Of a stretch of 64,000 bases of DNA, positions 45,970-53,880 are shown in pieces; positions within the stretch are counted from its first letter, which is position 1; each line of letters opens with the position of its first letter. A program made the translations under genes and the position numbers. Under the pieces are notes generated by a model. It searched no databases, was not told where the DNA came from, and saw only the letters and a program-made list of their open reading frames with translations. This DNA comes from Planctomycetota bacterium (GTDB lineage Bacteria; Planctomycetota; Planctomycetia; Pirellulales; Lacipirellulaceae), in contig JAJDED010000010.1 of NCBI GenBank assembly GCA_029259915.1, positions 1 to 64,000 on the forward strand, given 5' to 3'.

Positions 45970-46596
45970 TTACTGAGAAGGGGAATCGAATTCTGCCTGT
46001 CTTTCATGCAAAACTCGGTTTGGGACTTTGGACTGCTGATTTTCTGACAATCCAAACAAGCGCCGAAACTCGCGTCTTGCTCGATACAAGGTTGCCTCAA
46101 CCGCTTTCTCTGTTTCTCCCAAACGCTGGGCGATTTCCCGTACACATAAACCTTCGACATACTTCCACTCCAACACGATCCGCTGACGTTCCGGCAAATC
46201 GTCGAGAATTTCAAGAACCTGTTCGCGCGTTTCCGCAACCTCCAACGGTTCTGCAGGACTTGTGTCCGACTTGTGATTGGTTTCCTTCCCAGCAAGCATT
46301 TGGTTCATGCGTTGCTCCGACCGATAATTCCGACGGTGATGGTCTGCTACCTTATGTCGCACCACCGAACGCAACCAAGCAGATATTTTCGGGGCTTCCG
46401 TATCGATGCCGTCAATCCCATGGAGAAGAGCTAACATCGTCTCTCCTACGACGTCTTCTGCCAGATGAGTATCGCCTAAGAGCGCATACGCACAGCGCCA
46501 CACCGATGGCAAGTAACGCTGGTAGAGCGTCCTCCATGCCTCGGCATTTTTTTGCTGAGCACCTCGCACAAGTTCGACGTCAGTCAAATGGCACAC
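45970..46596 (-). CDS. ECF-family RNA polymerase sigma factor
   Basis: The 208-aa protein has region 2 (LYQRYLPSVWRCAYALLGDTHLAEDVVGETMLAL) and region 4 (LPERQRIVLEWKYVEGLCVREIAQRLGETEKAVEATLYRARREF), the sigma-70 ECF layout. The start is GTG 46596 with only a weak ribosome site. A Lys/Glu-rich linker lies between the regions. It heads the long minus-strand array and directly precedes its likely anti-sigma partner, so it may direct transcription of some or all of that array. Confidence 0.9.
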   Translation of the reverse strand: MCHLTDVELVRGAQQKNAEAWRTLYQRYLPSVWRCAYALLGDTHLAEDVVGETMLALLHGIDGIDTEAPKISAWLRSVVRHKVADHHRRNYRSEQRMNQMLAGKETNHKSDTSPAEPLEVAETREQVLEILDDLPERQRIVLEWKYVEGLCVREIAQRLGETEKAVEATLYRARREFRRLFGLSENQQSKVPNRVLHERQAEFDSPSQ

Positions 46597-46854
46597 CTAA
46601 TATGTCAGAAGCGATGCCCCCTTAGCGCTCGCTAGTAGTAGGTCTTTCAATAACCGACAACCTAGTCGCTGGCGGACCAGATTTCACTCAAAAAAAACGA
46701 AGTTTCCTCACTCAGCCTCGATTTTACCCGGAATTTTCCACTCGGATGTTTTCCCACCCAAAAACTCCCTACGATGAAGATCGGCAAGATGATCGCAGGG
46801 GGGAAAGAACAGGGGGCAGGCCAGAATTTAACTGATCGGACTTCAAACCTACCG

Positions 46855-47433
46855 TTAAATCGAGTTCTGCGGGGTTCCGAACAGTCGTTCGACGACGTTA
46901 ATCAACGTCAGGTACGCGCCCATGACTTCGTTAGGAATTATTCGCACAGGTGGCGGCAACCGGAAAATTCGGTTTCGGTAGGCTCCGATCAGAATGAGAT
47001 CATCTCGGCTCTTCTCACCCAACGAAATGCCCGTGACTTCCGCAGTATACGCCCGCACGCGATGGCACGCAGAATGCTTGTCTTCCCAGCCGTGGTGAAG
47101 CTGCGGGCTAATACAAGACAATTGCTTCCCGCTTAATAAATCGAGTACGTCGATGTAACGGAGCCATTTGGGCGCGTGTAGGAAATCTCGATCTGCTTCG
47201 ACTTCGGGCGGAGGCGCTTTCAAAAGGCTAGCAATCGTGGCGGGGAATTTGTCTCGCACCGACTCGAGACGCTGGACCGTCAAGATTTCGACAACACGCG
47301 TACCCAGGTCAATGGCTTCGCAAAGATGAATAATGCCTTTCGGGGCTTTCCGCAAGGCTTCCAAGGTGCCATCCCAGAGACGCTGCGCCTCGAATTTCGG
47401 TTTCAGCCATTCTTCTTCAAGAAGTTGAGACAT
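46855..47433 (-). CDS. Conserved-looking hypothetical protein
   Basis: The 192-aa protein has a strong ribosome site (GGGAGGAGCAGATC-ATG), supporting real expression. No signal peptide or transmembrane helix is visible. It has a helical N-terminal third, a central HHGWEDKHSACHRVRAY stretch with His/Cys that might bind metal, and a C-terminal part with RLPPPVRIIP. I do not recognise a family. It stands alone, 258 bp upstream of the ECF gene and 244 bp downstream of the GYD gene, all on the minus strand. Confidence 0.65.
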   Translation of the reverse strand: MSQLLEEEWLKPKFEAQRLWDGTLEALRKAPKGIIHLCEAIDLGTRVVEILTVQRLESVRDKFPATIASLLKAPPPEVEADRDFLHAPKWLRYIDVLDLLSGKQLSCISPQLHHGWEDKHSACHRVRAYTAEVTGISLGEKSRDDLILIGAYRNRIFRLPPPVRIIPNEVMGAYLTLINVVERLFGTPQNSI

Positions 47434-47677
47434 GATCTGCTCCTCCCTTGTCGGTCAAACACAAAGGGCTAAAGACTCTTTAGTCCCCACTCACTCATAA
47501 GCAAATGTCATACCAAAGAAACACTTGACTAAGCCATTTCGAGTTGACTCGAGTGAGAATTTGGCACTCCTAGTAAAGCGCCCAGCGAACACGAATATGC
47601 TTTTCGCACAACGGTTGCGAGCCCTCCCTATCCATCGCCTCTTATCCGAGGGGAGCGCGTCAAATGATGTTCGATGC

Positions 47678-47974
47678 TTAGTCTGACAGCTTTGACAAAA
47701 TGCTGGACAATTCTGATTCCCGAAAGGCGCGGCCCGTTTGTGTTTGTACAGACCCGAGCGACCCCAGATAGAGCATGACTGCCGTGGCAGTTTCCTCGTC
47801 AGGGGCATCAAAAACGATCAGTCCATCAAACGCGCCAAGTGTCCAAAAAATGTCCGTCACTTTAGCGCCCATCTCCTCCGCTTTGGACTTGAAAGCGATA
47901 GCACGTTGGGTGGTGTCGCGAATTTTCTCGGCGCCTCGCTCGGTGAATTTAATTGTCGTTACGAAGGTAGGCAT
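47678..47974 (-). CDS. GYD-domain protein
   Basis: The 98-aa protein matches the GYD family: PTFVTTIKFTERGAEKIRDT at the start, VTDIFWTLGAFDGLIVFDAPDEETATAVMLYLGSLG in the middle, where GAFD takes the place of the family GxYD motif. These small dimeric ferredoxin-fold-like proteins have no settled function. ATG 47974 is chosen because GGAG lies eight bases upstream; the track start (47980) is a TTG. Confidence 0.88.
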   Translation of the reverse strand: MPTFVTTIKFTERGAEKIRDTTQRAIAFKSKAEEMGAKVTDIFWTLGAFDGLIVFDAPDEETATAVMLYLGSLGSVQTQTGRAFRESELSSILSKLSD

Positions 47975-48188
47975 GGCCAAAGCTCCTTTGTGTTGCTAAT
48001 AGTGCAATTTTGTTGCCGCAAAATATGAACTGTCACACATTGCCCATTGTAGTGCCGCTGTTTGGCAAGGAAAGCACCGATATCTCGGCAGAAATAGGGC
48101 AATACTCTCCGCCTGAGCCCGAGACTGTGAACGCCTGGTAGGGGACCTGAATTCTAACCGTTTCGCAATGCGCGCGTTACCGCACACT

Positions 48189-48208
48189 ACTGTCCGATGC
48201 TGGACAGT
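48189..48208. repeat. Perfect inverted repeat ACTGTCC-N6-GGACAGT
   Basis: A 7-bp palindrome with a 6-bp spacer in the 286-bp gap between the arsenite transporter and the GYD gene. It has no T-run, so it is more likely a protein binding site (perhaps for GYD-gene control) than a terminator. The rest of the gap shows no gene. Confidence 0.45.
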
Positions 48209-48260
48209 TTCGCACGTTGAAAAGGGATGAACGAATGCACCACAAACTACTTTTGCGAGT

Positions 48261-49325
48261 TCAATTCTGTTCTTCAACAGACAAGAAATACCTTTGTTGA
48301 AAACGCAAAGCAACACCCACCAAGCCAATCAGTACCGGCACTTCCACCAGGGGACCGATGACTGCCGCAAACGCTTGACCAGAATCAATTCCGAAGACGG
48401 CCACCGCGACGGCAATCGCTAATTCAAAATTATTGCTAGCTGCAGTAAATGCAACAGTAGCCGTGCGAGAGTAATTCGCACCGATACGTTTCCCCATCCA
48501 GAACGACACGAGAAACATCACCACAAAATAAATGCACAGTGGAACCGCAATACGCAGCACGTCGAGTGGCAACTGCATGATGGTTTCGCCCTTCAGTGAA
48601 AACATCACGACAATCGTGAAGAGCAAAGCGATCAGCGTAAGCGGAGACACTCTCGGCACGAACACCGACTCGTACCACTCTTTGCCCTTCGACTTGAGCA
48701 GAAAGAATCGAGTCGCCATTCCAGCCGCGAACGGAATCCCGAGATAGATCAGCACACTCTTTGCGATATCGGAAATCGCGATCTGAACGACTGCCCCTTC
48801 GAGTCCAATGAGCGGTGGCAGGAACGTGATAAAGAACCACGCGTAAACCGAGTAAAACAGCACTTGAAACACCGAGTTGAACGCCACCAGCCCCGCAGCA
48901 TACTCGTTGTCGCCCTTGGCCAGCTCGTTCCAGACGATCACCATCGCGATGCAACGCGCAAGTCCAATCAGAATGAGCCCCACCATGTATTCGGGATAGC
49001 CCCGCAAAAAAACCACCGCCAAAGCAAACATCAATACCGGCCCAATCACCCAGTTTTGGACAAGCGAGAGCCCAAGGATTTTGGTGTTGCGAAAGACGTC
49101 GCCCAACTCCTCGTACTTCACCTTTGCCAACGGCGGGTACATCATCAGAATCAGGCCGATAGCTATCGGGACGTTGGTCGTTCCCACCTGAAAGCGGTTG
49201 ATAAACGATTCCACTCCAGGCACAAAGTACCCCAGCCCAACGCCACAAATCATCGCCAGAAAAATCCAAAGCGTGAGATAGCGATCAACAAAAGACAGTC
49301 GTCCAGGACAAGGGGCATCATTCAT
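48261..49325 (-). CDS. acr3: ACR3-type arsenite efflux transporter
   Basis: The 354-aa membrane protein has ten predicted helices of the ACR3 (BASS-related) family: [87 protein letters not shown] (with the conserved Cys of ACR3), and [19 protein letters not shown]. It exports As(III) across the inner membrane. ATG 49325 has AGGAAG upstream; the track start (49373) would begin four bases after the arsR stop with no ribosome site. It is cotranscribed with arsR. Confidence 0.93.
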   Translation of the reverse strand: MNDAPCPGRLSFVDRYLTLWIFLAMICGVGLGYFVPGVESFINRFQVGTTNVPIAIGLILMMYPPLAKVKYEELGDVFRNTKILGLSLVQNWVIGPVLMFALAVVFLRGYPEYMVGLILIGLARCIAMVIVWNELAKGDNEYAAGLVAFNSVFQVLFYSVYAWFFITFLPPLIGLEGAVVQIAISDIAKSVLIYLGIPFAAGMATRFFLLKSKGKEWYESVFVPRVSPLTLIALLFTIVVMFSLKGETIMQLPLDVLRIAVPLCIYFVVMFLVSFWMGKRIGANYSRTATVAFTAASNNFELAIAVAVAVFGIDSGQAFAAVIGPLVEVPVLIGLVGVALRFQQRYFLSVEEQN

Positions 49326-49377
49326 GTATCTATTCTTCCTTGTTTTCTTACAGTCGCCAAAATCGATATCCATCGAC

Positions 49378-49749
49378 TCATTTTTTACTAGTTGTTCTTC
49401 GTCGTCGATTCTTTGCCTTCTTGTCTTTGCATGATCCTGATGTCGCTGGCCAACACAGGTGGGGTTGCCCCTGACAACAGTCCTCGCTGAGGAATTCCAT
49501 CAGGTCGCGAATGCCATCCGGTCGAAGCGCATAGATGATTGAACGCCCCTCGCGGCGCGACTCGACGAGCCGTGCGTGACATAGCTCTTTCAAGTGAAAC
49601 GTGAGGGTGGCTGGGGGTATCCCCAGTTGCTCCGCAATTTCCCCGGCTGCGAGACCCTCTTCTCCCAGCGGTACCAGCAATCGAAAGACTTCCAGGCGAG
49701 ATTCTTGGGCCAAAGCCGTGAGTGCGGTTACGGCGTCTTTTATTTTCAT
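49378..49749 (-). CDS. arsR: ArsR-family arsenic-responsive repressor
   Basis: The 123-aa winged-helix protein opens [26 protein letters not shown] and has the recognition helix [20 protein letters not shown]-terminal Cys cluster, EDCC-x6-C, resembles the As(III) site known from Acidithiobacillus-type ArsR rather than the CVCDL site of the E. coli protein. A basic tail follows. The track start (49854) adds unrelated residues; ATG 49749 fits the family. It represses the arsR-acr3 operon through the repeat overlapping its own start. Confidence 0.9.
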   Translation of the reverse strand: MKIKDAVTALTALAQESRLEVFRLLVPLGEEGLAAGEIAEQLGIPPATLTFHLKELCHARLVESRREGRSIIYALRPDGIRDLMEFLSEDCCQGQPHLCWPATSGSCKDKKAKNRRRRTTSKK

Positions 49750-49785
49750 ATTTCTAAAAATATCAAAATTATGACGGTGGATCAA
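49748..49785 (-). promoter_or_regulatory. arsR promoter with overlapping ArsR operator
   Basis: On the minus strand, TTGATC (49785-49780) and TATTTT (49762-49757) are spaced by 17 bp. A perfect inverted repeat ATATTT-CTAA-AAATAT (49748-49763) covers the -10 and runs into the start codon, as expected for an ArsR operator. The predicted start site falls at about 49750, one base before the ATG, implying a nearly leaderless message. Confidence 0.5.
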
Positions 49786-49892
49786 TCCCTCTCTATTCAG
49801 GAGGTTTTCTGGAAACAAATTTCCTCTCGAAAAACCTCTTGCCGTGAATTCCACTAAAAATCGTCGTCGAAAACGAATTTGAGAAACAAGCC

Positions 49893-49924
49893 TTGACTCC
49901 GTACCAAGGTACGGACGTTATACT
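49893..49924 (+). promoter_or_regulatory. MerR-type long-spacer promoter
   Basis: A -35 TTGACT and a -10 TATACT are separated by 20 bp instead of 17. The spacer is filled by the perfect dyad CCGTACC-AA-GGTACGG (49899-49914). This is the layout of MerR-family promoters, and the dyad closely resembles that of mercury-resistance operators. It reads into merR and the downstream genes, so the regulator controls its own operon. Confidence 0.8.
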
Positions 49925-49946
49925 ATGGCTTAGGAAAGGTTTTTCC

Positions 49947-50354
49947 ATGCCAGCATTATTAAAAACAGGCGAGCTTGCCCACGAGGCGGGGGTGAACGTC
50001 GAGACCATTCGCTTTTACGAACGTAAGGGCCTGCTTCCTGAGCCTCCGCGCCGCTCCTCAGGCCACCGGGAGTACCCACGCGAATCTGTCCGACGGATTC
50101 GTTTTATCCAACGTGGTAAGGAGCTTGGCTTTACGCTGCATGAGATTAAGGGGCTGCTAGAACTTCGCGTCGATCCCGAAACGAATTGCGACGCGGTACG
50201 AGAACGGGCGTTGGAGAAGATCGCCGATGTGAAGCACAAGATTGCCGACTTACGAAAGATTGAAAAGGCGCTTCGCAAACTCACCGATAGCTGCTCCGGA
50301 AACGGGCCCAAAGATGATTGTCCCATTCTCGTTCATTTGGAAAAGAACCTTTAA
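49947..50354 (+). CDS. merR: MerR regulator, mercury type
   Basis: The 135-aa protein has the MerR winged helix-turn-helix (TGELAHEAGVNVETIRFYERKGLLPEPPR, then SGHREYP) and a dimerisation helix. Its cysteines fall at 81, 116 and 125 with CPI after the last, matching Cys82, Cys117 and Cys126 that bind Hg(II) in Tn501 MerR. ATG 49947 with AGGAAAGG upstream is preferred over 49893, which lies in the promoter. It is divergent from arsR and first in the operon with a DUF1559 gene and a MerTP-like transporter. Confidence 0.9.
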   Translation: MPALLKTGELAHEAGVNVETIRFYERKGLLPEPPRRSSGHREYPRESVRRIRFIQRGKELGFTLHEIKGLLELRVDPETNCDAVRERALEKIADVKHKIADLRKIEKALRKLTDSCSGNGPKDDCPILVHLEKNL

Positions 50355-50365
50355 TCGGCAAACCA

Positions 50366-51343
50366 ATGTCTTCCAGCAGTTTTGATTTATCAGCCACTAG
50401 CCGTCGAGCATACACGCTGGTTGAATTGCTGGTGGTCATCGCGATTATCGGCATACTCGTGTCACTTTTGGTGCCTGCCGTTCAATCGGCGCGAGAATCT
50501 TCCCGGCGGTCAAGTTGCTCGAACAACCTCAAACAGCTTGGGCTGGCTGTGCACAGCTTTGAAAGTCAGCGAGGCCGCTTGCCCCGGTCGGGGACCGATC
50601 AACAACCGTTCAAGGAGTTGCGGAAACTGGGCGTCGGCATGAAGTTCAGTTGGGTCGTGTTGCTGCTCCCCTATCTGGACCAACAGACGATATACGAACG
50701 TTTTGATCTGAGCACCAATATCCTTCGGCAATCGGACGACCCACAAAATGAGCAAATTGCTTCGCTTCAATGCCCCAGCGATGAGAGTACCGGTCGACGC
50801 TATACAACCTCGCAATGTCCACTGTGCGTCGGCAATTTCTACGGCAAGGCCAACTATGCAGCATTTGTTAGTCCGTCTCAACTCGGTTTAACTTGGCAGG
50901 GATCGCTAAGCGAAGCGGGCCGACGGCTTGCGGAAGTCACCGACGGTTTGTCGCAGACAATACTTATCGGAGAAGTCCGCACTCGTGACCACGAGAGGGA
51001 TGTTCGCGGAGTTTGGGCGTTGCCTTGGCCAGGTGCCAGTTTGTTGGCTTTGGATTTCAACGTGTCAGACAGCGGTGGATTCGAGGTAGCTCGGACACCT
51101 AATTCCACTGCCCCAGATGTTCTCTTCGAATGCATTGAACCTGCAAAAGCGCAAAGTGAAGGGCTGCCATGCCACGATCAGTGGAATTTGTATATTTCCG
51201 ATGCACCGCGTAGTCAACATGCGGACGGGGTCAACGTCGTGTATCTTGATGGCCATGTGACATTCTTGCGCGACTCAGTTGCACCAAGCGTCCTGGCTCA
51301 GATGATCGCCGTTGACGACGGAACTACGACGCAAATTGAATAA
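50366..51343 (+). CDS. DUF1559 type II secretion pseudopilin-like protein
   Basis: The 325-aa protein has a class III prepilin N-terminus (RRAYTLVELLVVIAIIGILVSLLVPAVQSARE), then SSCSNNLKQLGLAVHSFES, the standard DUF1559 continuation. It ends with ADGVNVVYLDGHVTFLRD, the family C-terminal H-x-DG-like motif. Planctomycetes carry dozens of these. What is odd is the place: it lies 11 bp after merR and 53 bp before the mercury transporter, in the same operon. A conserved Cys-rich patch (CPLCVG) could be relevant to metal, but that is a guess. Confidence 0.92.
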   Translation: MSSSSFDLSATSRRAYTLVELLVVIAIIGILVSLLVPAVQSARESSRRSSCSNNLKQLGLAVHSFESQRGRLPRSGTDQQPFKELRKLGVGMKFSWVVLLLPYLDQQTIYERFDLSTNILRQSDDPQNEQIASLQCPSDESTGRRYTTSQCPLCVGNFYGKANYAAFVSPSQLGLTWQGSLSEAGRRLAEVTDGLSQTILIGEVRTRDHERDVRGVWALPWPGASLLALDFNVSDSGGFEVARTPNSTAPDVLFECIEPAKAQSEGLPCHDQWNLYISDAPRSQHADGVNVVYLDGHVTFLRDSVAPSVLAQMIAVDDGTTTQIE

Positions 51344-51396
51344 AATATTTCGTAAGCAGTGCGACAGAGATCAAGGGTGAGTCAGAGAGAATCACA

Positions 51397-52506
51397 ATGG
51401 CGAATGTATGTCCAAGCTGCGGTGCCAAGGGTCTGAAGGTCGAGCCCGTTACACTACGAGCCTTGCTTAGAGATGTGTTTGTGAATGACGTCGCAGATGA
51501 GAAATACCAATTCTGTAATGCCACGGAGTGCGAAGTAGTTTACTACAGGTCTAGTCAAACTTTCACCAAGTCTCAATTGAAGGTTCCGGTTGGAGTAAAA
51601 GAAAAGACTGGCAAGCGGCCCCTTTGCTATTGCTTTGGACATTCGGTCGCCAGCATCAAGGAAGAATTGCGAATCAAAGGCCACTCCGACGCGTTGGAGG
51701 ACATCCGACGGAAGATGGAAAACCCAGGTTGTCGCTGCGAGACCGAAAATCCGTCTGGCTCGTGCTGCCTGGGTAGCGTAGCTAAAGGAATCTCAACTGC
51801 TCAGGAGGAGCTTGAAACGAGTGATGCAGTCGTTGTTCCGGCAGGTTTTGCTACCAGGTCCCCTTCTATTCGCGGTGAGACTATCGCGAAGGTTGGCACA
51901 GTAGTTTCAGCAATCATAGCCTCCAGCTGCTGCTGGTTGCCGTTGGTGTTGTTGGCCGTCGGAGTGTCAGGAGCGGGTATCGCTTCGACAATGGAAGCTT
52001 ACCGTCCGTTGTTCATCGTCATCACCTTCGGTTTCTTGGCGGCGGCCTTCTACCTTACATACCGTCCAAAGAAAATTGGTGCCGGTGCTGAACTCGATTG
52101 TTGTACCACAGAAAAAGTCGAGGGCTGTTGCTCTCCGGCAACCAAGGGACGTTTTAGCATGATGGCGTTGAACAAGGTCATGCTTTGGGGCGTGACGGTG
52201 ATAGCCGTAGCGTTTTTGCTCTTTCCCAGTTACGTCGGAGCCTTCCTTGGAGGCGATGGAAGTACAGTGACTGCGAGCATGAACCGTTCGGTATTTGCCA
52301 TCGAAGGGATGACCTGTGAGGGCTGTTCGTCCGTTGCCGCCAAGGCGATCCGTGGCGTACCTGGCGTACTCGCTGTGGAAGTGAGCTATGCCGATGGGCA
52401 AGCTATGGTTGGCACCGAAGCATGTTGCGCTGTTCCCGAAAAAAAGATTCTTGCTGCAATTGAGGCTGCGGGATTCAACGGCCAGTTCACTTCAGCCGAC
52501 AAGTAG
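51397..52506 (+). CDS. CopZ-like / MerT / MerP fusion, predicted mercuric ion transporter
   Basis: The 369-aa fusion appears to have three parts. Residues 1-130 resemble the Cys-rich N-terminal domain of CopZ, with VCPSCG, CNATECEVVYY and a later PLCYCFGHS-x-C-type cluster that may bind [2Fe-2S] or zinc. Residues 165-290 form a MerT-like membrane unit with SSCCWLPLVLLAVGVSGA, where MerT has a vicinal Cys pair. Residues 298-365 are an HMA domain (IEGMTCEGCSSVA), like MerP. DCCTTEKVEGCC between helices adds cytoplasmic thiols. Such a protein could import Hg(II) and hand it over within one chain. No merA follows in the window. Confidence 0.82.
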   Translation: MANVCPSCGAKGLKVEPVTLRALLRDVFVNDVADEKYQFCNATECEVVYYRSSQTFTKSQLKVPVGVKEKTGKRPLCYCFGHSVASIKEELRIKGHSDALEDIRRKMENPGCRCETENPSGSCCLGSVAKGISTAQEELETSDAVVVPAGFATRSPSIRGETIAKVGTVVSAIIASSCCWLPLVLLAVGVSGAGIASTMEAYRPLFIVITFGFLAAAFYLTYRPKKIGAGAELDCCTTEKVEGCCSPATKGRFSMMALNKVMLWGVTVIAVAFLLFPSYVGAFLGGDGSTVTASMNRSVFAIEGMTCEGCSSVAAKAIRGVPGVLAVEVSYADGQAMVGTEACCAVPEKKILAAIEAAGFNGQFTSADK

Positions 52507-52521
52507 GGACATCCAGCTACT

Positions 52522-53880
52522 TCACGACTTGGAGATGGGTGTGCTGCGGATATAGAGCACTAGCAGGGCCACCACGGCAAAGATTGGCACAAGCGAGAGT
52601 CCCAACCAAACGCGGCGATTGGTGTATTCCTTGAGAACTGCCTCGGCATCCGCGTCGACCTCCGTGGTGACGGTGAGACCCTCGGTAACCGCCTCTTGCA
52701 CGGGCTCGATTGCGAAAGTGTGCACAAGGGTTCTCGCGTTGGTGAGGGCATCGTTCGCATCCCGCAAACGAAAACGGGGGCCCCGAATCTCCATTCCCAG
52801 ACGTTCGGCTTTATCCAGCTTTTCTTCCACGGTGCTGATTTGAGTCACCAAGTCGGCGAGTCCATCGTGCATTTGCCTGGCGATTTCCGCTCCAGCCAGC
52901 GTTGCTCCGTGCTCGCCTTCTTCATGGCATCGAGCGCAGAGGGCCCCATCAATCATTCCTAGCATCTTGTCGGTGGGAGAACGGATTTCATGATTTCCAT
53001 GACAAGTCGCGCAGCCGGGGAGATCAATTTTTTCGAAACTATGTTTCATTTTGGTCGTCGCAAACAACTCAGCCACTTTCACGTGGCATGTCCCGCACGC
53101 GTTGGCTACCGAATCGACGTCGGGCGGCACCGCGCCGTGATTGCCGTGGCAATCGTTGCAGGTGGCAGCGCTCAAGTCGCCCTTTTTCATCATCGCCTGG
53201 GCATGCACGCTTTTACTCCAAAGCTCGAATTGTTGATGGCCGAGTGGGCGGTCGTGATAATTACGACCGGCCATCAACTCCGCGTCCGCATGGCAAACGG
53301 CGCACGTCTTGGCCACACGCGTGGGATAGACGCGCGATTCCAAGTCGCCAACCGCTCGAGTGTCGTGCCCGCCATGGCAAGAGACACAGGTAGCTACCTT
53401 GGCAGTCGGTTTTTCCTGCAATAGTTGCCCATGTCCACTGGTCCAGTACTCTGTCTCCTGGTCGACCCGAGGCGAGGGCCGATAGCGCCGCATGTACTTG
53501 GTATTCGAGTGGCAATGTCCGCAAAAACCCGGAACATCCTGTGGCGATGTAAGGGAGCGGAAGCTTGGGTCGTTACGATGATCTACAAAATCATCAAGCT
53601 TAGGGTTGCCCCCGTGGCATTCGTGACAGCGGAGCCCTTTGCGCCAATGGATGTCCGTTTTGAGATCCTCTTCGGAAACAATCAGGTGCCGATTCTTTTC
53701 CGGTCCCGCGAGTGTGCCATTCTTGCCGTGACAAAACATGCACGAGTAGTCCTCTTCCAAACGCTCGGGGACGGCAGCTTCCGCGACGGGAACCACCGCA
53801 TCGTTTTCATCAGGGGCTGCTGCAAAAACTGCTGAGTGAAATAACGTGATCCCAAAAATAATGCTAGCCAGGGCTTTCAT
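52522..53880 (-). CDS. Membrane-anchored nonahaem cytochrome c
   Basis: The 452-aa protein has a signal peptide (MKALASIIFGITLFHSAVFA) and nine CxxCH motifs (CMFCH, CHECH, CGHCH, CVSCH, CAVCH, CNDCH, CGTCH, CATCH, CARCH). A helical region and one C-terminal membrane anchor (LSLVPIFAVVALLVLYI) follow. ATG 53880 overlaps the cytochrome b stop by 4 bp; the track start is further upstream with no support. Its place after Rieske and cytochrome b suggests it serves as the electron outlet of a b6/bc-type complex instead of cytochrome c1 or f. Its first two haem modules resemble those of the two c/b fusion proteins upstream. Confidence 0.88.
   Translation of the reverse strand: MKALASIIFGITLFHSAVFAAAPDENDAVVPVAEAAVPERLEEDYSCMFCHGKNGTLAGPEKNRHLIVSEEDLKTDIHWRKGLRCHECHGGNPKLDDFVDHRNDPSFRSLTSPQDVPGFCGHCHSNTKYMRRYRPSPRVDQETEYWTSGHGQLLQEKPTAKVATCVSCHGGHDTRAVGDLESRVYPTRVAKTCAVCHADAELMAGRNYHDRPLGHQQFELWSKSVHAQAMMKKGDLSAATCNDCHGNHGAVPPDVDSVANACGTCHVKVAELFATTKMKHSFEKIDLPGCATCHGNHEIRSPTDKMLGMIDGALCARCHEEGEHGATLAGAEIARQMHDGLADLVTQISTVEEKLDKAERLGMEIRGPRFRLRDANDALTNARTLVHTFAIEPVQEAVTEGLTVTTEVDADAEAVLKEYTNRRVWLGLSLVPIFAVVALLVLYIRSTPISKS

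Noticed and set aside
46640-46720. GGAAACTT upstream of the ECF gene as an autoregulated ECF -35 element
   Set aside because: No GTC-like -10 lies at the needed 15-17 bp; the nearest is about 24 bp away.
48436-49269. 277-aa ORF opposite frame within acr3
   Set aside because: Same-strand shadow of the ACR3 gene; Gly/Arg/Trp-rich with no domain and no ribosome site.
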